In this document: positions 45,890 to 55,054 of the stretch, piece after piece | Layout: each line of letters opens with the position of its first letter | Numbering within the stretch: the first letter of the stretch is position 1 | Source of the DNA: Chryseobacterium mulctrae | GTDB taxonomy: Bacteria; Bacteroidota; Bacteroidia; Flavobacteriales; Weeksellaceae | Assembly (NCBI RefSeq): GCF_006175945.1 | Contig: NZ_VAJL01000001.1 | Location: forward strand, 4,411,001 to 4,475,000 | Direction of reading: 5' to 3' | Length of the DNA stretch: 64,000 nt | Program-made: the position numbers and the translations under genes | Notes under the pieces: generated by a model | What the model saw: only the letters and a program-made list of their open reading frames with translations | Told to the model about the DNA's origin: nothing | The model's database searches: none

Positions 45890-47595
45890 ATGGAAAATTT
45901 TATCGTATCTGCAAGAAAATACCGTCCTCAACAGTTTGATACCGTTGTTGGGCAATCTCATATTACAGATACTTTAGAACACGCCATTGAAGAAAACCAG
46001 TTGGCGCAGGCATTATTGTTTTGCGGACCGCGTGGTGTTGGTAAAACTACTTGCGCCAGAATTCTGGCAAGAAAAATCAACGAAAAAGACGGATCTGTCT
46101 CTGAAGATGGTTTTGCTTATAATATTTATGAGCTCGATGCAGCATCCAATAACTCTGTTGATGATATTCGTGAGCTGATTGATCAGGTGCGTTTTGCACC
46201 TCAGGTTGGTCAGTACAAAGTGTATATCATTGATGAGGTTCACATGTTGTCTTCTGCTGCATTTAATGCTTTTCTTAAGACTTTAGAAGAGCCTCCTGCT
46301 CATGCTATTTTTATCTTGGCGACAACCGAAAAGCATAAAATTATTCCAACAATTTTATCGCGTTGTCAGATTTATGATTTCAAGAGAATCACAATTCTTG
46401 ATATTCAGAGTCATTTAAGAGGGATTGCAGAAAAAGAAAATGTAAAGTATGAAGACGATGCATTGTATTTGATTGCTCAAAAAGCAGACGGTGCATTAAG
46501 AGATGCGCTTTCAATTTTTGATAGGCTTTCTACATTTTCTCAAAAAAATATTACTCTTGCAAAGGCAGCTGAAGTTCTCAATATTTTAGATTACGATCAA
46601 TATCTGAAAATTGTTGATCTGGCTAAAGAAAATAAAATTCCGGAAATTCTTTTTGCTTTTAATGAAATTGTAAAAAAAGGTTTTGATCCGCATCTATTTA
46701 TTGCCGGACTTGGAAATCATTTCCGCGATTTGATGATGGCTCAAAATTCTTCAACAATAGATTTAATTGAAGTAGGAGAGCAGACTAAAGTAAAATTTGT
46801 TGAGCAGGGACAAAAATGGAGTCCTCAAAATCTCATCGACGGAATTGAAATCTGTAATCACGCAGATATCAATTATAAGAATTCAAAAAATCCTAGACTT
46901 ACCGTAGAAATTGCTTTGATGCAATTATCGTCTCTTTCAGCCGCTGGCGAAATAGCTAAAAAAAAAAGTTCTTAATACTGGCTCCGTTTCTTAACGAGAA
47001 ACAGGAAATAAAATTACCGACTCAAGTTCAGGAAAAGAAAGTAGAAGAAGTGAAAGTTCAGGCTAAAACAACTGAGCCCGAACAAATTTCACAACCTGTT
47101 ACTAAGCCTTTAAAGTCTTTATCAAAACCAAATATTTCTTCTGGATTTAGCATTAATTCTTTTTTAAATAAAGAAGAAAAAGCTGATGAAAAAGAAAAAC
47201 CTGCAATTGTAAATACAGGAAGTCTTCCGGAGCATCATTTCACAGATACGGATATTCAGACAGAATGGACGATACTTTTAAAAACCCTTCGCTCTAAAGA
47301 TCCTGTAGTTTTTAATGCTATTAAAGCTTTTAAACTTGCGAAAATTAACGAAAAAACCATTGAAATTTCTTACCCATCAGATTCTGCCAAAGGGGAGTTT
47401 GACAAAATAAGCATTGAGTTTTTTAATCATTTTAAACATAAAGTAAATAATCACTCCATCGTTTTCGAATTTAAAAAAGATCATGAGAATTTAAAGATAG
47501 AAATCATGACAACTAAGAAAATCTTTGAGAAATTTGTGGAAATGAATCCTTTATTAAAGGATTTAGATGATTTAATGAAGTTTGATTTGTCATAA
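45890..47595 (+). CDS. dnaX: DNA polymerase III gamma/tau subunit, frame change at an A10 run
   Basis: Clamp-loader ATPase. Frame 0 (45890-46975, 361 residues) has Walker A GPRGVGKTTCARIL, IYELDAASNNSVDDIREL, Walker B IIDEVHML and the sensor LSRCQIYDFKR, ending KKKSS at TAA. In the -1 frame the protein continues from a run of ten A (46958-46967) as K-F-L-I-L-A-P-F and on to residue ~568 at 47595, giving a tau-type C-terminus. Together this looks like a frameshift or slippage giving gamma (361 residues) and tau (568). The usual four-Cys zinc module between the Walker A and the DAASNN segment is missing. Alternatively, one A is missing from the sequence. Confidence 0.9.
46958..46967 (+). promoter_or_regulatory. 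Ten-A run at the dnaX frame change
   Basis: GCT then ten A then GTTC. The frame-0 reading is AAA AAA AAA AGT TCT TAA. A -1 shift gives AAG TTC TTA, which opens the tau frame; adding one A in transcription gives the same. It contains the A AAA AAG heptamer, known for -1 slippage in E. coli dnaX. Confidence 0.7.
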
Positions 47596-47949
47596 TTTTT
47601 TATATATTTGCTAAATATTTACAAAACAAAAGATAAATTATAGTATAAAAGTGGAACATTCTAAAATTCCATATACTTCTGATTTTGCTACAAAAATCAA
47701 TACTATAGCTGCTTATTTCTTAAGCAGCTATCTTTCTTTTGACGCTTTTTATTATAGAAATTTTAGAAGTTATTATCGATTTTATTGGTATAGCTAATTT
47801 AATTTCTTTCTTAAAAAAATATAAGGACTCACTTTTAGATTACTGATTTCACAACAATTTTTGAACGACATTTTTTTGAAAGAATTATAAATAAACTTTA
47901 TAATAGATATACTATTGACTCTAATTTAAAAATATAAATTTACAACAAT
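47596..47949. other. Intergenic region between dnaX and the DAHP synthase gene
   Basis: AT-rich, no firm gene. It holds the terminator-like hairpin at 47705-47740. A 48-residue frame from GTG at 47651 to 47797 crosses that hairpin and lacks recognisable features, so I do not call it. Confidence 0.6.
47705..47740 (+). terminator. Probable dnaX terminator
   Basis: ATAGCTGCTTA-TTTCT-TAAGCAGCTAT, an 11-base stem followed by T-rich sequence, about 110 bases after the dnaX stop. Confidence 0.75.
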
Positions 47950-49029
47950 ATGAACTTAAGAGATTTGGAAAACAACTGGATTAACCAGTTCCAACAGCCA
48001 CTCATTATCGCAGGACCTTGTAGCGCAGAAAGCGAACAACAAATGCTGGAAACTGCCAAAAGAATTAAAGAAACTAATGCACAAGTTCCTATTTTCCGTG
48101 CGGGAATCTGGAAGCCAAGAACGAAACCTAATGGTTTTGAGGGAGTTGGTGTAATTGGTTTAAACTGGCTAAAAAAAGTAAAGGAAGAATATGGCTTCAA
48201 AACTGCAACAGAAGTTGCTAATGCCCATCACGTAGATGCTGCGTTGAAGGCAGATGTTGATATTTTATGGATCGGGGCACGTTCTACCGTAAATCCTTTC
48301 ACAGTTCAGGAGATTGCGGAAGCTTTAAAAGGGACTGAAAAAATAGTTTTGGTAAAAAATCCTGTAAACCCTGATTTAGCTTTATGGATTGGTGCTTTGG
48401 AAAGACTTTTGGGACAGGATATTAAAAACCTAGGAGCGATTCACAGAGGATTTTCTACGTACCAAAAAACTAAATACAGAAATAATCCAAACTGGCAGAT
48501 TGCTTTAGACTTCAAGAGTCAGTTTCCAAATATTCCAATTTTGATCGATCCTTCACATATTTGCGGGAATCGTACCGGATTGGCGGGAATTACTCAGGAA
48601 GCTTTAAATGTAGGTTACCAAGGTGCTATTATCGAATCACATTGTAACCCTGATGAAGCATGGAGCGATGCTTCGCAACAGATTACCCCGGAAGTTTTGG
48701 GCGAGATGATTTCTAATCTTAAAGTTAGAAGTACTGGTTTAGCTGGTTTTGATGATGAAATGGGAAGACACAGAACTTTAATTTCTGATCTGGATTTTCA
48801 AGTAATCGAATTGCTTTCTCAAAGAATGAAAATTTCTGCAAAAATCGGTAAACTGAAGAAGGAAAACGATATTGCTATTTTTCAGCCGGATCGTTGGAAA
48901 GTAATTACTGAATATGCTGCACAAAAAGCTACAGAAACAGGAATGTCTCAAGATTTTATTGAAAAAGTCTTCAAAGCGATTCACGAAGAATCTATTGAAA
49001 TTCAAAACAATATTATGATTAATAGATAA
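47950..49029 (+). CDS. Bifunctional DAHP synthase - chorismate mutase
   Basis: A 359-residue fusion. Residues 1-260: KDO8P-synthase-like DAHP synthase with IIAGPCSAESEQQM, RAGIWKPRTKPNGFEG, WIGARSTVNPFTVQ, GAIHRGFSTYQK, LIDPSHICGNRTG and IIESHCNPDEAWSDA. Residues 265-350: AroQ-type chorismate mutase helices (DLDFQVIELLSQRMKISAKIGKLKK). It opens the shikimate pathway and, at the other end, makes prephenate from chorismate; the mutase part is also the usual feedback-sensing module in such fusions. Confidence 0.95.
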   Translation: MNLRDLENNWINQFQQPLIIAGPCSAESEQQMLETAKRIKETNAQVPIFRAGIWKPRTKPNGFEGVGVIGLNWLKKVKEEYGFKTATEVANAHHVDAALKADVDILWIGARSTVNPFTVQEIAEALKGTEKIVLVKNPVNPDLALWIGALERLLGQDIKNLGAIHRGFSTYQKTKYRNNPNWQIALDFKSQFPNIPILIDPSHICGNRTGLAGITQEALNVGYQGAIIESHCNPDEAWSDASQQITPEVLGEMISNLKVRSTGLAGFDDEMGRHRTLISDLDFQVIELLSQRMKISAKIGKLKKENDIAIFQPDRWKVITEYAAQKATETGMSQDFIEKVFKAIHEESIEIQNNIMINR

Positions 49030-49042
49030 ATTGGTTTTAAAA

Positions 49043-49108
49043 AAGATGATAGGATTTAGAATTTATATTTTAGCAAATCTGATATAAACTAAATCCTGTT
49101 ATCTAAAA
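49043..49108. repeat. Imperfect inverted repeat upstream of rsgA
   Basis: GATAGGATTTAGAATTTATAT (about 49046-49066) is matched in reverse by ATATAAACTAAATCCTGTTATC (about 49082-49103). It is similar in style to the other flavobacterial intergenic palindromes of this window. Confidence 0.6.
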
Positions 49109-49118
49109 CCTAATTCCT

Positions 49119-49126
49119 TATCTTTG
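49119..49126 (+). promoter_or_regulatory. Candidate -7 box for rsgA
   Basis: TATCTTTG at 49119-49126, only ~10 bases before the start ATG at 49137, implying an almost leaderless transcript. Confidence 0.45.
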
Positions 49127-49136
49127 CAGTTATCGT

Positions 49137-50063
49137 ATGAAAGGAAAAATCATTAAATCTACAGGAAGCTGGTATCAGGTTTTGGAAACAGAAACGGGAA
49201 AAATTTTTGAAGCGAGAATTCGTGGAAAATTTAAACTAATAAAAACCAGACTTACCAATCCCTTGGCTGTTGGTGATTTTGTCGAATTTCAGCTTGAGCA
49301 GGATGATATTGCGTGGATCACAAAAATAGAACCCCGCAGAAATTACCTGATCCGAAAATCTGTAAATCTTTCAAAAGAAGCACATATTATTGCGTCGAAT
49401 ATTGATTTGGCGTGTTTTATTTTTACATTAAAGCATCCTGAAACATCTCTAGGTTTTCTTGACCGGTTTCTTGCTTGCTGTGAAGCTTATAATATAAAAC
49501 CTCTTATTTTGTTTAACAAAATGGACGTTTTGTCTGAAGAAGAATCTGAGATTGTAAAAGATATTGAATTTCTATACAACGAAATTGGATATGAAACATT
49601 GGAAATTTCTTCTTATTCTAAACTTAATTTGGATGATTTGGTTGAAATACTAAAAGATAAAACTTCAGTATTTTTTGGCCACTCAGGTTGCGGAAAATCT
49701 ACATTGGTCAATGCAATGCAGCCAAATCTCAATTTAAGAACTTCTGAAATTTCTGATACTCATTTAAAAGGAAAACATACCACAACTTTTGCCCAGATGC
49801 ATTTTTGGGATTTTGGCGGAAACGTGATCGATACTCCCGGTGTACGTGAATTTGCCATGATTGATATTGAGAAAGAAGAAGTGCAACATTACTTTCCTGA
49901 AATATTCAAAAAAAGGGAAGAATGTAAATATCATAACTGCATGCATGTGAATGAACCAAAATGTGCAGTTTTACAATCTTTAGAGACTGGTGAAATCCAA
50001 CCTACAAGATATTCTACCTATGTTAAGCTTATGGACGAGGCAGAAGAAAACACTCGTATATAA
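49137..50063 (+). CDS. rsgA: Ribosome small-subunit-dependent GTPase A
   Basis: A 308-residue circularly permuted GTPase: N-terminal OB domain, G4 FNKMDVL near 123, then G1 GHSGCGKSTLVNAMQ near 180, then G3 DTPGVREF. The C-terminal zinc site is CKYHNCMHVNEPKCAV. It matures the 30S subunit. Transcribed alone. Confidence 0.95.
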   Translation: MKGKIIKSTGSWYQVLETETGKIFEARIRGKFKLIKTRLTNPLAVGDFVEFQLEQDDIAWITKIEPRRNYLIRKSVNLSKEAHIIASNIDLACFIFTLKHPETSLGFLDRFLACCEAYNIKPLILFNKMDVLSEEESEIVKDIEFLYNEIGYETLEISSYSKLNLDDLVEILKDKTSVFFGHSGCGKSTLVNAMQPNLNLRTSEISDTHLKGKHTTTFAQMHFWDFGGNVIDTPGVREFAMIDIEKEEVQHYFPEIFKKREECKYHNCMHVNEPKCAVLQSLETGEIQPTRYSTYVKLMDEAEENTRI

Positions 50064-50197
50064 GTAATTTCTTATCTTATTTTCTACATTTAATTTATTG
50101 CTTTGATTGATTTTGAAGCAAAAGATTATTATGTGTAATTGTGATTAATTGTATTATTGTGAATTTCTCAAATAATATGGTTGTTTTTTGTAAATAA

Positions 50198-50220
50198 AAA
50201 ACCCAGCCGAAGCTGGGTAA
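50198..50220 (+). terminator. Hairpin before the 16-base repeated motif
   Basis: ACCCAGC-CGA-AGCTGGGT flanked by A runs on both sides, ~140 bases after rsgA. May end rsgA mRNA on this strand less clearly, because no T run follows; on the minus strand a T run does follow. Confidence 0.55.
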
Positions 50221-50364
50221 AAACTAATAACCATGAAAACTCAAATTAAACATGAGAATCGAATTAGTAGTTACAATTACTGTGCCAAAAATGATTTTAA
50301 AATTTCTTAATAAAAGTTATTTTATGTTAAAATTAATTTAAAACTATATTTTGGATATTTTTTG

Positions 50365-50372
50365 TAATTTTG
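50365..50372 (+). promoter_or_regulatory. Candidate -7 box for ndk
   Basis: TAATTTTG, TAnnTTTG type, 25 bases before the ndk start. Confidence 0.55.
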
Positions 50373-50396
50373 CGCCATTAAAAAAAATATACAGTT

Positions 50397-50813
50397 ATGT
50401 CAAACATTACATTTACAATGATTAAGCCAGATGCGGTTGCTGACGGTCATATTGGAGCTATTTTAGGAAAGATTTCAGAAGGAGGTTATAAGATCAAAGC
50501 TTTGAAATTAACTCAACTTACTGTTGCTGATGCACAAAAATTCTACGAAGTACATGCAGAAAGACCTTTTTACGGAGAATTGGTTGACTTTATGAGCTCA
50601 GGTCCAATCGTTGCTGCGGTTTTAGAAAAAGATAATGCCGTGGAAGATTTCAGAACTTTAATCGGTGCTACAAATCCTGCTGAAGCAGCTGAAGGAACTA
50701 TCAGAAAAATGTTTGCTAGAAGCATCGGAGAGAATGCTGTGCATGGTTCTGACTCTAACGAAAATGCTTTAATTGAAGCTCAATTTCATTTTTCAGGAAG
50801 AGAGATTTTTTAA
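50397..50813 (+). CDS. ndk: Nucleoside-diphosphate kinase
   Basis: A 138-residue [22 protein letters not shown] at the start, the catalytic His in [13 protein letters not shown], and RKMFARSIG. It balances nucleotide pools by phosphoryl transfer from ATP through a phospho-His. Ends in a good terminator. Confidence 0.97.
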   Translation: MSNITFTMIKPDAVADGHIGAILGKISEGGYKIKALKLTQLTVADAQKFYEVHAERPFYGELVDFMSSGPIVAAVLEKDNAVEDFRTLIGATNPAEAAEGTIRKMFARSIGENAVHGSDSNENALIEAQFHFSGREIF

Positions 50814-50832
50814 TTAAAATCCCATAAATAAG

Positions 50833-50862
50833 AAATCCGGAAATTATTCCGGATTTTTTTTG
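50833..50862 (+). terminator. Terminator of ndk
   Basis: AAATCCGGAA-ATTA-TTCCGGATTTTTTTT. Confidence 0.93.
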
Positions 50863-51145
50863 TGCTAATATTTTTTTTATTAATTATCTGCCATTTCGTC
50901 CTAAAAAATTATAATTTAAAAATTTAATTTTTATAAAAAACATTATTTAAATTAAATCTAATTAATTTTTTGGTGATTGAAAGTATTGTAATCAAAAGTC
51001 TAATATGTTTGAATTAAAAATTATAATAAAGATTTATTTATTGAAATTTCAGTGTTTTTACGGATAGGATGGTGTTTTTTATTTTACCATCTTTATGTCA
51101 TTAAAAAAAAGGTAATCGGTTTCACTAAATCGAAACAAAAAAGAG

Positions 51146-51161
51146 AAAAACTAATAACCAT
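51146..51161 (+). repeat. 16-base motif AAAAACTAATAACCAT, second copy
   Basis: Identical to 50219-50234. Here a hairpin follows rather than precedes it. Confidence 0.7.
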
Positions 51162-51184
51162 ATAATTCCTCAATGTAATGAGAA

Positions 51185-51215
51185 GAAAGGCAGTTGATAA
51201 AACTGCCTTTTTTTA
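51185..51215 (+). terminator. Orphan terminator
   Basis: AAAGGCAGTT-GATA-AACTGCCTTTTTTT; no gene ends upstream within 370 bases. Confidence 0.85.
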
Positions 51216-51321
51216 TTTGTACATTATTAAGGTAAATACCTCTGTTAGAAAGAGTGTTTTTCCTGATAGTTCAAAAAGGTATTATTTTGAAATTTGCTTC
51301 ATAATATTTAAATAAAAAATT

Positions 51322-51954
51322 ATGAAAAATCTAAGTTTCCTTTTTGAGAAAAAATATGTATCAATAAAAAACGTATTGATGATATTACCTTTAATGATTG
51401 TGTTTTCTTCTTTGAGCTGTAGTAAAGATGAAGATGATAATCAACCGCCGGCTGCAATTGTTTATAATGAAGAAAATCCTTTAGATAAATATCATAATCT
51501 GGCTGGTTTTACAACAACGTCTAATTTTGTGAATTCTGGAAATTATGAATTTGGTCTTACATTTTCTCCAAATGTAAAAGGTAAAATAAATGCTTTGGTC
51601 GTAAAATTACCTGACTTGAATCCGAATTTAAAAATAACGATCTGGGATTTTGATACAAAAACGGTGTTAAGAACTGAAATGGTAAATGTTGCTACTGCAA
51701 ATACAGTTGTTGTAAAAAGCATTCCTGAAATGATGCTTGAAAAAGACAAAAAATATGTTATTACGATGAACTCTAACGATTGGTATAAAAGGAATAAAGC
51801 GGATAACAGTAATGCGGTGTATCCAATTACTGCGGGAAATATAAAATTTTGGGAATATCGATGGGTAGGAGGCTCTTCTCAAGTTTTTCCAACCAATATT
51901 TCTCTGGATTATAATGGTGGAGATTTAAGTTTTAATTTTCAGCAAGTTGATTAA
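51322..51954 (+). CDS. Lipoprotein with beta-sandwich domain
   Basis: A 210-residue predicted lipoprotein. The signal segment (about 18-33, NVLMILPLMIVFSSLSC) ends with the lipid-anchor Cys at 33; the N-region is unusually long, so an internal start is possible. The mature part looks like a DUF4082-type beta sandwich (GKINALVVKLPDLNPNLKITIWDF, LRTEMVNV). Role unknown; no linked genes. Confidence 0.78.
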   Translation: MKNLSFLFEKKYVSIKNVLMILPLMIVFSSLSCSKDEDDNQPPAAIVYNEENPLDKYHNLAGFTTTSNFVNSGNYEFGLTFSPNVKGKINALVVKLPDLNPNLKITIWDFDTKTVLRTEMVNVATANTVVVKSIPEMMLEKDKKYVITMNSNDWYKRNKADNSNAVYPITAGNIKFWEYRWVGGSSQVFPTNISLDYNGGDLSFNFQQVD

Positions 51955-51978
51955 ATAAGCACAATATAATTAAAAAAA

Positions 51979-52013
51979 AGGCTGTTTCATGATAAATGAA
52001 ACAGCCTCTTGTA
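51979..52013. terminator. Bidirectional terminator after the lipoprotein gene
   Basis: AGGCTGTTTCAT-GATAA-ATGAAACAGCCT stem, between convergent genes. Confidence 0.88.
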
Positions 52014-52027
52014 TTTAGTTTGAATTC

Positions 52028-52678
52028 TTAAACCTTTAAAAGCTCAATTGTTCTTTCAGGATTTTCTGTAGAGAAAACTGCGTTTCCAGCAACTAAAACA
52101 TCAGCACCCGCTTCAAATAACTTAGATGCATTATCTAAATTTACTCCACCATCAACCTGAATAAGTGCTGTGGAATTATTGCTTAAAATAAGATCTTTAG
52201 TCTCAGCAATTTTCTTGTAAGTGTTTTCAATGAATTTTTGTCCGCCAAAACCTGGGTTTACACTCATTAATAATACCAAATCTACATCAGCAATAATATC
52301 TTCCAACATCAAAACCGGAGTAGAAGGATTTAATACAACTCCTGCTTTTGCACCTTTGCTTTGGATCAAATTAATTGTTCTGTGAAGATGTGTACAGGCT
52401 TCGTAATGTACAGAAACCAAATCTGCCCCGTAATCGATAAATTCTTCAACATATTTTTCAGGTTCTACAATCATCAAATGTACATCAACAAATTTCTTTG
52501 CGTGTTGCTGGATTGTTTTCATCACCGGAAAACCGAACGAAATATTAGGAACAAATCTTCCGTCCATTACATCAACATGTAACCAGTCGGCTTGAGAATT
52601 GTTCAGCATTTCAATGTCTCTTTGCAGATTCCCAAAGTCTGCAGATAAAAGGGAAGGAGCAATAAGCTTCGTTTTCAT
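52028..52678 (-). CDS. rpe: Ribulose-phosphate 3-epimerase
   Basis: A 216-residue TIM barrel. SLLSADFGNLQRDI, HVDVMDGRFVPNISFGFPV, VHLMIVEPEKYV, MSVNPGFGGQKFIENT and QVDGGVNLDNASKLFEAGADVLVAGNAVF are all present. It interconverts ribulose 5-phosphate and xylulose 5-phosphate in the pentose phosphate pathway. Confidence 0.96.
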   Translation of the reverse strand: MKTKLIAPSLLSADFGNLQRDIEMLNNSQADWLHVDVMDGRFVPNISFGFPVMKTIQQHAKKFVDVHLMIVEPEKYVEEFIDYGADLVSVHYEACTHLHRTINLIQSKGAKAGVVLNPSTPVLMLEDIIADVDLVLLMSVNPGFGGQKFIENTYKKIAETKDLILSNNSTALIQVDGGVNLDNASKLFEAGADVLVAGNAVFSTENPERTIELLKV

Positions 52679-52709
52679 TTTTACTTTACTTAGATATTAG
52701 ATATATTAA

Positions 52710-52772
52710 AAGTTAGAAATTAGAAATCAACCATTAGTTTTTAAACTAACTTCTAAAGTCTAATTTCTAACT
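52710..52772. repeat. Inverted repeat between M42 peptidase gene and rpe
   Basis: AAGTTAGAAATTAGA (52710-52724) is matched by TCTAATTTCTAACTT (52759-52773) exactly in reverse; an inner AGTTTTTAAACT-like palindrome is in the loop. It lies between two minus-strand genes. Confidence 0.75.
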
Positions 52773-52778
52773 TCTTTT

Positions 52779-53855
52779 TTAATGATATTTCAGTTTCATT
52801 TCCGGTTTTATCTTAAGAAGTGTTTCGTAAATCAACTGAATGACATTTCCGACATCTTCTTTAGAGACCATTTCTACTGTTGTATGCATGTAGCGCAAAG
52901 GTAAGGAAATCAAAGCACTTGGTACACCGCCGTTAGAATGAGCGAAAGCATCTGTGTCTGTGCCTGTTGCTCTGCTTGCTGCTGCTCTTTGAAAAGGTAT
53001 TTTTTTAGTTTTTGCGGTATCAATGATTAATTCTCTAATCGTGTGATGTACACTTGGAGCGAAAAATACAACCGGACCGTCGCCGCATTTTTGGTCGCCT
53101 TCTTTTTTCTTTTCAATCATTGGTGTTGTCGTGTCATGGGTAACATCAGTAACGATTGCGATATTAGGTTTAATCGTATCTGCAATCATATCTGCACCGT
53201 AAAGACCAACTTCTTCCTGTACCGAATTCGTGATATATAAACCGAAAGGAATTTGTTTTTTATTTTCGTTTAACAGCCTTGCAACTTCTGCAATCATAAA
53301 TCCACCGATTCTGTTATCTAAAGCTCTGCAAACAAAATAACGGTCGTTCATTTCGAAAAATTCATCGGGATATGTAATCATACATCCCACAAAAATTCCT
53401 AAATCCTCAACTTCCTGTTTTGAGATTGCTCCACAGTCGATAAAAATATTGTCGATTTTTGGAGTGGGTTCATTTTGATTGGCGCTTCTTGTGTGAATTG
53501 CAGGCCATCCGAAAACTCCTTTTACAATTCCTTTTTCACCGTGAATGTGAACAACTTTAGAAGGCGCTATAGTTTGGTCTGAACCTCCGTTTCTGATTAC
53601 ATAAATTAATCCGTCATCCGTAATGTAATTAACGTACCATGAAATTTCGTCGGCGTGCGCTTCAATAACTACTTTGAATTCTGCTTCAGGATTAATGATT
53701 CCGTAGCATGTTCCATAATGGTCAACTTCTACTTTGTCTACATATGGAGTGATGTAATCCATCCAAACTTTTTGCCCGTGATGTTCATAACCTGTTGGTG
53801 ATGAAGTGTTTAAATATTTCTCTAAAAATTTCAAAGATTTCTTTTCGAATTTCAT
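52779..53855 (-). CDS. M42-family metallopeptidase
   Basis: A 358-residue aminopeptidase of the M42 (glutamyl/deblocking) type. Metal and catalytic residues visible: EAHADEISWYV, CRALDNRIGGFMIAEV, VQEEVGLYGADM, VTHDTTTP and the C-terminal RYMHTTVEMV. The enzyme forms large cytosolic tetrahedral shells and trims peptides. Two di-metal ligands are intact, so it should be active. Confidence 0.94.
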   Translation of the reverse strand: MKFEKKSLKFLEKYLNTSSPTGYEHHGQKVWMDYITPYVDKVEVDHYGTCYGIINPEAEFKVVIEAHADEISWYVNYITDDGLIYVIRNGGSDQTIAPSKVVHIHGEKGIVKGVFGWPAIHTRSANQNEPTPKIDNIFIDCGAISKQEVEDLGIFVGCMITYPDEFFEMNDRYFVCRALDNRIGGFMIAEVARLLNENKKQIPFGLYITNSVQEEVGLYGADMIADTIKPNIAIVTDVTHDTTTPMIEKKKEGDQKCGDGPVVFFAPSVHHTIRELIIDTAKTKKIPFQRAAASRATGTDTDAFAHSNGGVPSALISLPLRYMHTTVEMVSKEDVGNVIQLIYETLLKIKPEMKLKYH

Positions 53856-53907
53856 ATAAAGGGAATGATTTTTGTTGTCAAATTTTGTTATAATACGTGT
53901 AAAAATA

Positions 53908-54615
53908 ATGAAATTTCATAAAATTGCCTGCCTTTTTCTCCTGTTTTTTGTGATTGGTGTTTCTGGGCAGCAGAAAGATTCTATAACTATAAAGCCTCTC
54001 AGTCAATATCCACCGGAACAATTGAAAACCGATGAATTTGGTAATAAATATTATTATGATGAAAGGCAAAAAGCTAAATTCTACGAAATCAACGGTGAAA
54101 CTGTCGTGGTGATGGATGAATTAGTTCTTTTAAATAAACCTAAATTTAATAATCAACTCGATAAAAACTATTACTTCTTTTTAAATAAAAAATTATACCG
54201 TGTCTATCCTTTATTTTTAACTGCGTTGCAACAATACAGAGATATTCAGGGTGAAATGAATAATCTTGACAGTGCTGCCAAACGAAAATACGTAAGAGAC
54301 AGGCAAAATATGCTGGCTGATCAGTATGAAAAGCAGTTGAGAGATTTAACAACAACAGAAGGTCAGGTTTTTGCCAAATTAATGAACAGAGCAACAGGGA
54401 AAAACGTTTATGAAATCATTAGAGAATTACGAGGCGGATGGAGTGCATTTTGGTGGAATGTAAAAGGGAAAATGGCAGATATTGATTTGAAAGAACCTTA
54501 CAATCCTCACAAGAATAGAACGGATGAGTTTTTAGAATCGCTATTGCAGTCCAATTGGAATTCCGGTTATTTGCAACCATATCCCGGAGCAAAAGATTTT
54601 AAAGTATCTAGATAA
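53908..54615 (+). CDS. DUF4294 secreted protein
   Basis: A 235-residue protein. I choose ATG at 53908 because it begins the signal peptide (KIACLFLLFFVIGVSGQ); an upstream start at 53872 only lengthens the N-region. The conserved DUF4294 core is in LYRVYPLFLTALQQYRDIQGEMN, KRKYVRDRQ, RDLTTTEGQVFAKLMNRATG and ELRGGWSAFWWN. The family is restricted to Bacteroidota and has no known role. Its gene ends near a bidirectional terminator. Confidence 0.9.
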   Translation: MKFHKIACLFLLFFVIGVSGQQKDSITIKPLSQYPPEQLKTDEFGNKYYYDERQKAKFYEINGETVVVMDELVLLNKPKFNNQLDKNYYFFLNKKLYRVYPLFLTALQQYRDIQGEMNNLDSAAKRKYVRDRQNMLADQYEKQLRDLTTTEGQVFAKLMNRATGKNVYEIIRELRGGWSAFWWNVKGKMADIDLKEPYNPHKNRTDEFLESLLQSNWNSGYLQPYPGAKDFKVSR

Positions 54616-54622
54616 ATAAAAA

Positions 54623-54653
54623 ATTCCTGTAAATAATTTACAGGAATTTTTCT
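54623..54653. terminator. Bidirectional terminator
   Basis: AAATTCCTGTAAAT-A-ATTTACAGGAATTT; overlaps the end of the NUDIX gene (54638). Confidence 0.85.
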
Positions 54654-55054
54654 TTCAGTTTATCGAAAACGATTTTATCAATAGGCAGACTAAAAGGATT
54701 TTCTGTTGAGTCAATAGAAATCCAATCTATTTTTTCAATGCAGGGATCAAGAATAATGAAATCTTCTTCATTAATTATGTTTACCATATAATATATAGTA
54801 AGAAGCTGTTCGTTTTCTTTGAAACGGGAAACCAAGAAATCTTCTTGGGTATAAAGATGCTCTACAATTTCTATATTTACATTTAGTTCTTCTTCAAACT
54901 CACGCTTCAGGCAATCTGTCAATCCTTCTCCGTATTCCAATCCACCGCCAGGAAATTTCATTAAAGGTTCACCTGCATATTCTTCAAAAAGCGTAAGAAC
55001 TTTTTTGTCTTTTACAACACACGCATAAACTCTTACATTAATATTGTCAATCAT
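54638..55054 (-). CDS. NUDIX hydrolase
   Basis: A 138-residue NUDIX protein. The box is GGGLEYGEGLTDCLKREFEEELNVNI, i.e. Gx5Ex7REUxEExGU with the metal Glu residues intact (given in part). Substrate is not clear; could be a nucleotide sugar or an oxidised nucleotide. Confidence 0.92.
   Translation of the reverse strand: MIDNINVRVYACVVKDKKVLTLFEEYAGEPLMKFPGGGLEYGEGLTDCLKREFEEELNVNIEIVEHLYTQEDFLVSRFKENEQLLTIYYMVNIINEEDFIILDPCIEKIDWISIDSTENPFSLPIDKIVFDKLKEKFL

Larger units (their letters stand above)
50064..50396. other. rsgA-ndk intergenic region with hairpin and possible short peptide
   Basis: Contains a strong hairpin (50198-50218) and immediately after it AAAAACTAATAACCAT (50219-50234), a 16-base string that recurs exactly at 51146-51161. 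The first copy runs into an ATG at 50233 with a 25-residue frame to 50310 (starts MKTQIKHENR). The ndk -7 box is at 50365-50372. Confidence 0.6.
50814..51321. other. 508-base intergenic region after ndk
   Basis: AT-rich. It holds the ndk terminator (50833-50862), the second copy of AAAAACTAATAACCAT (51146-51161), and another terminator-like hairpin (51185-51215) 24 bases later. No protein frame is convincing. Confidence 0.6.

Noticed and set aside
47651..47797. 48-residue frame starting with GTG after dnaX
   Set aside because: It runs through a clear terminator hairpin and has an odd Tyr/Phe-rich composition.
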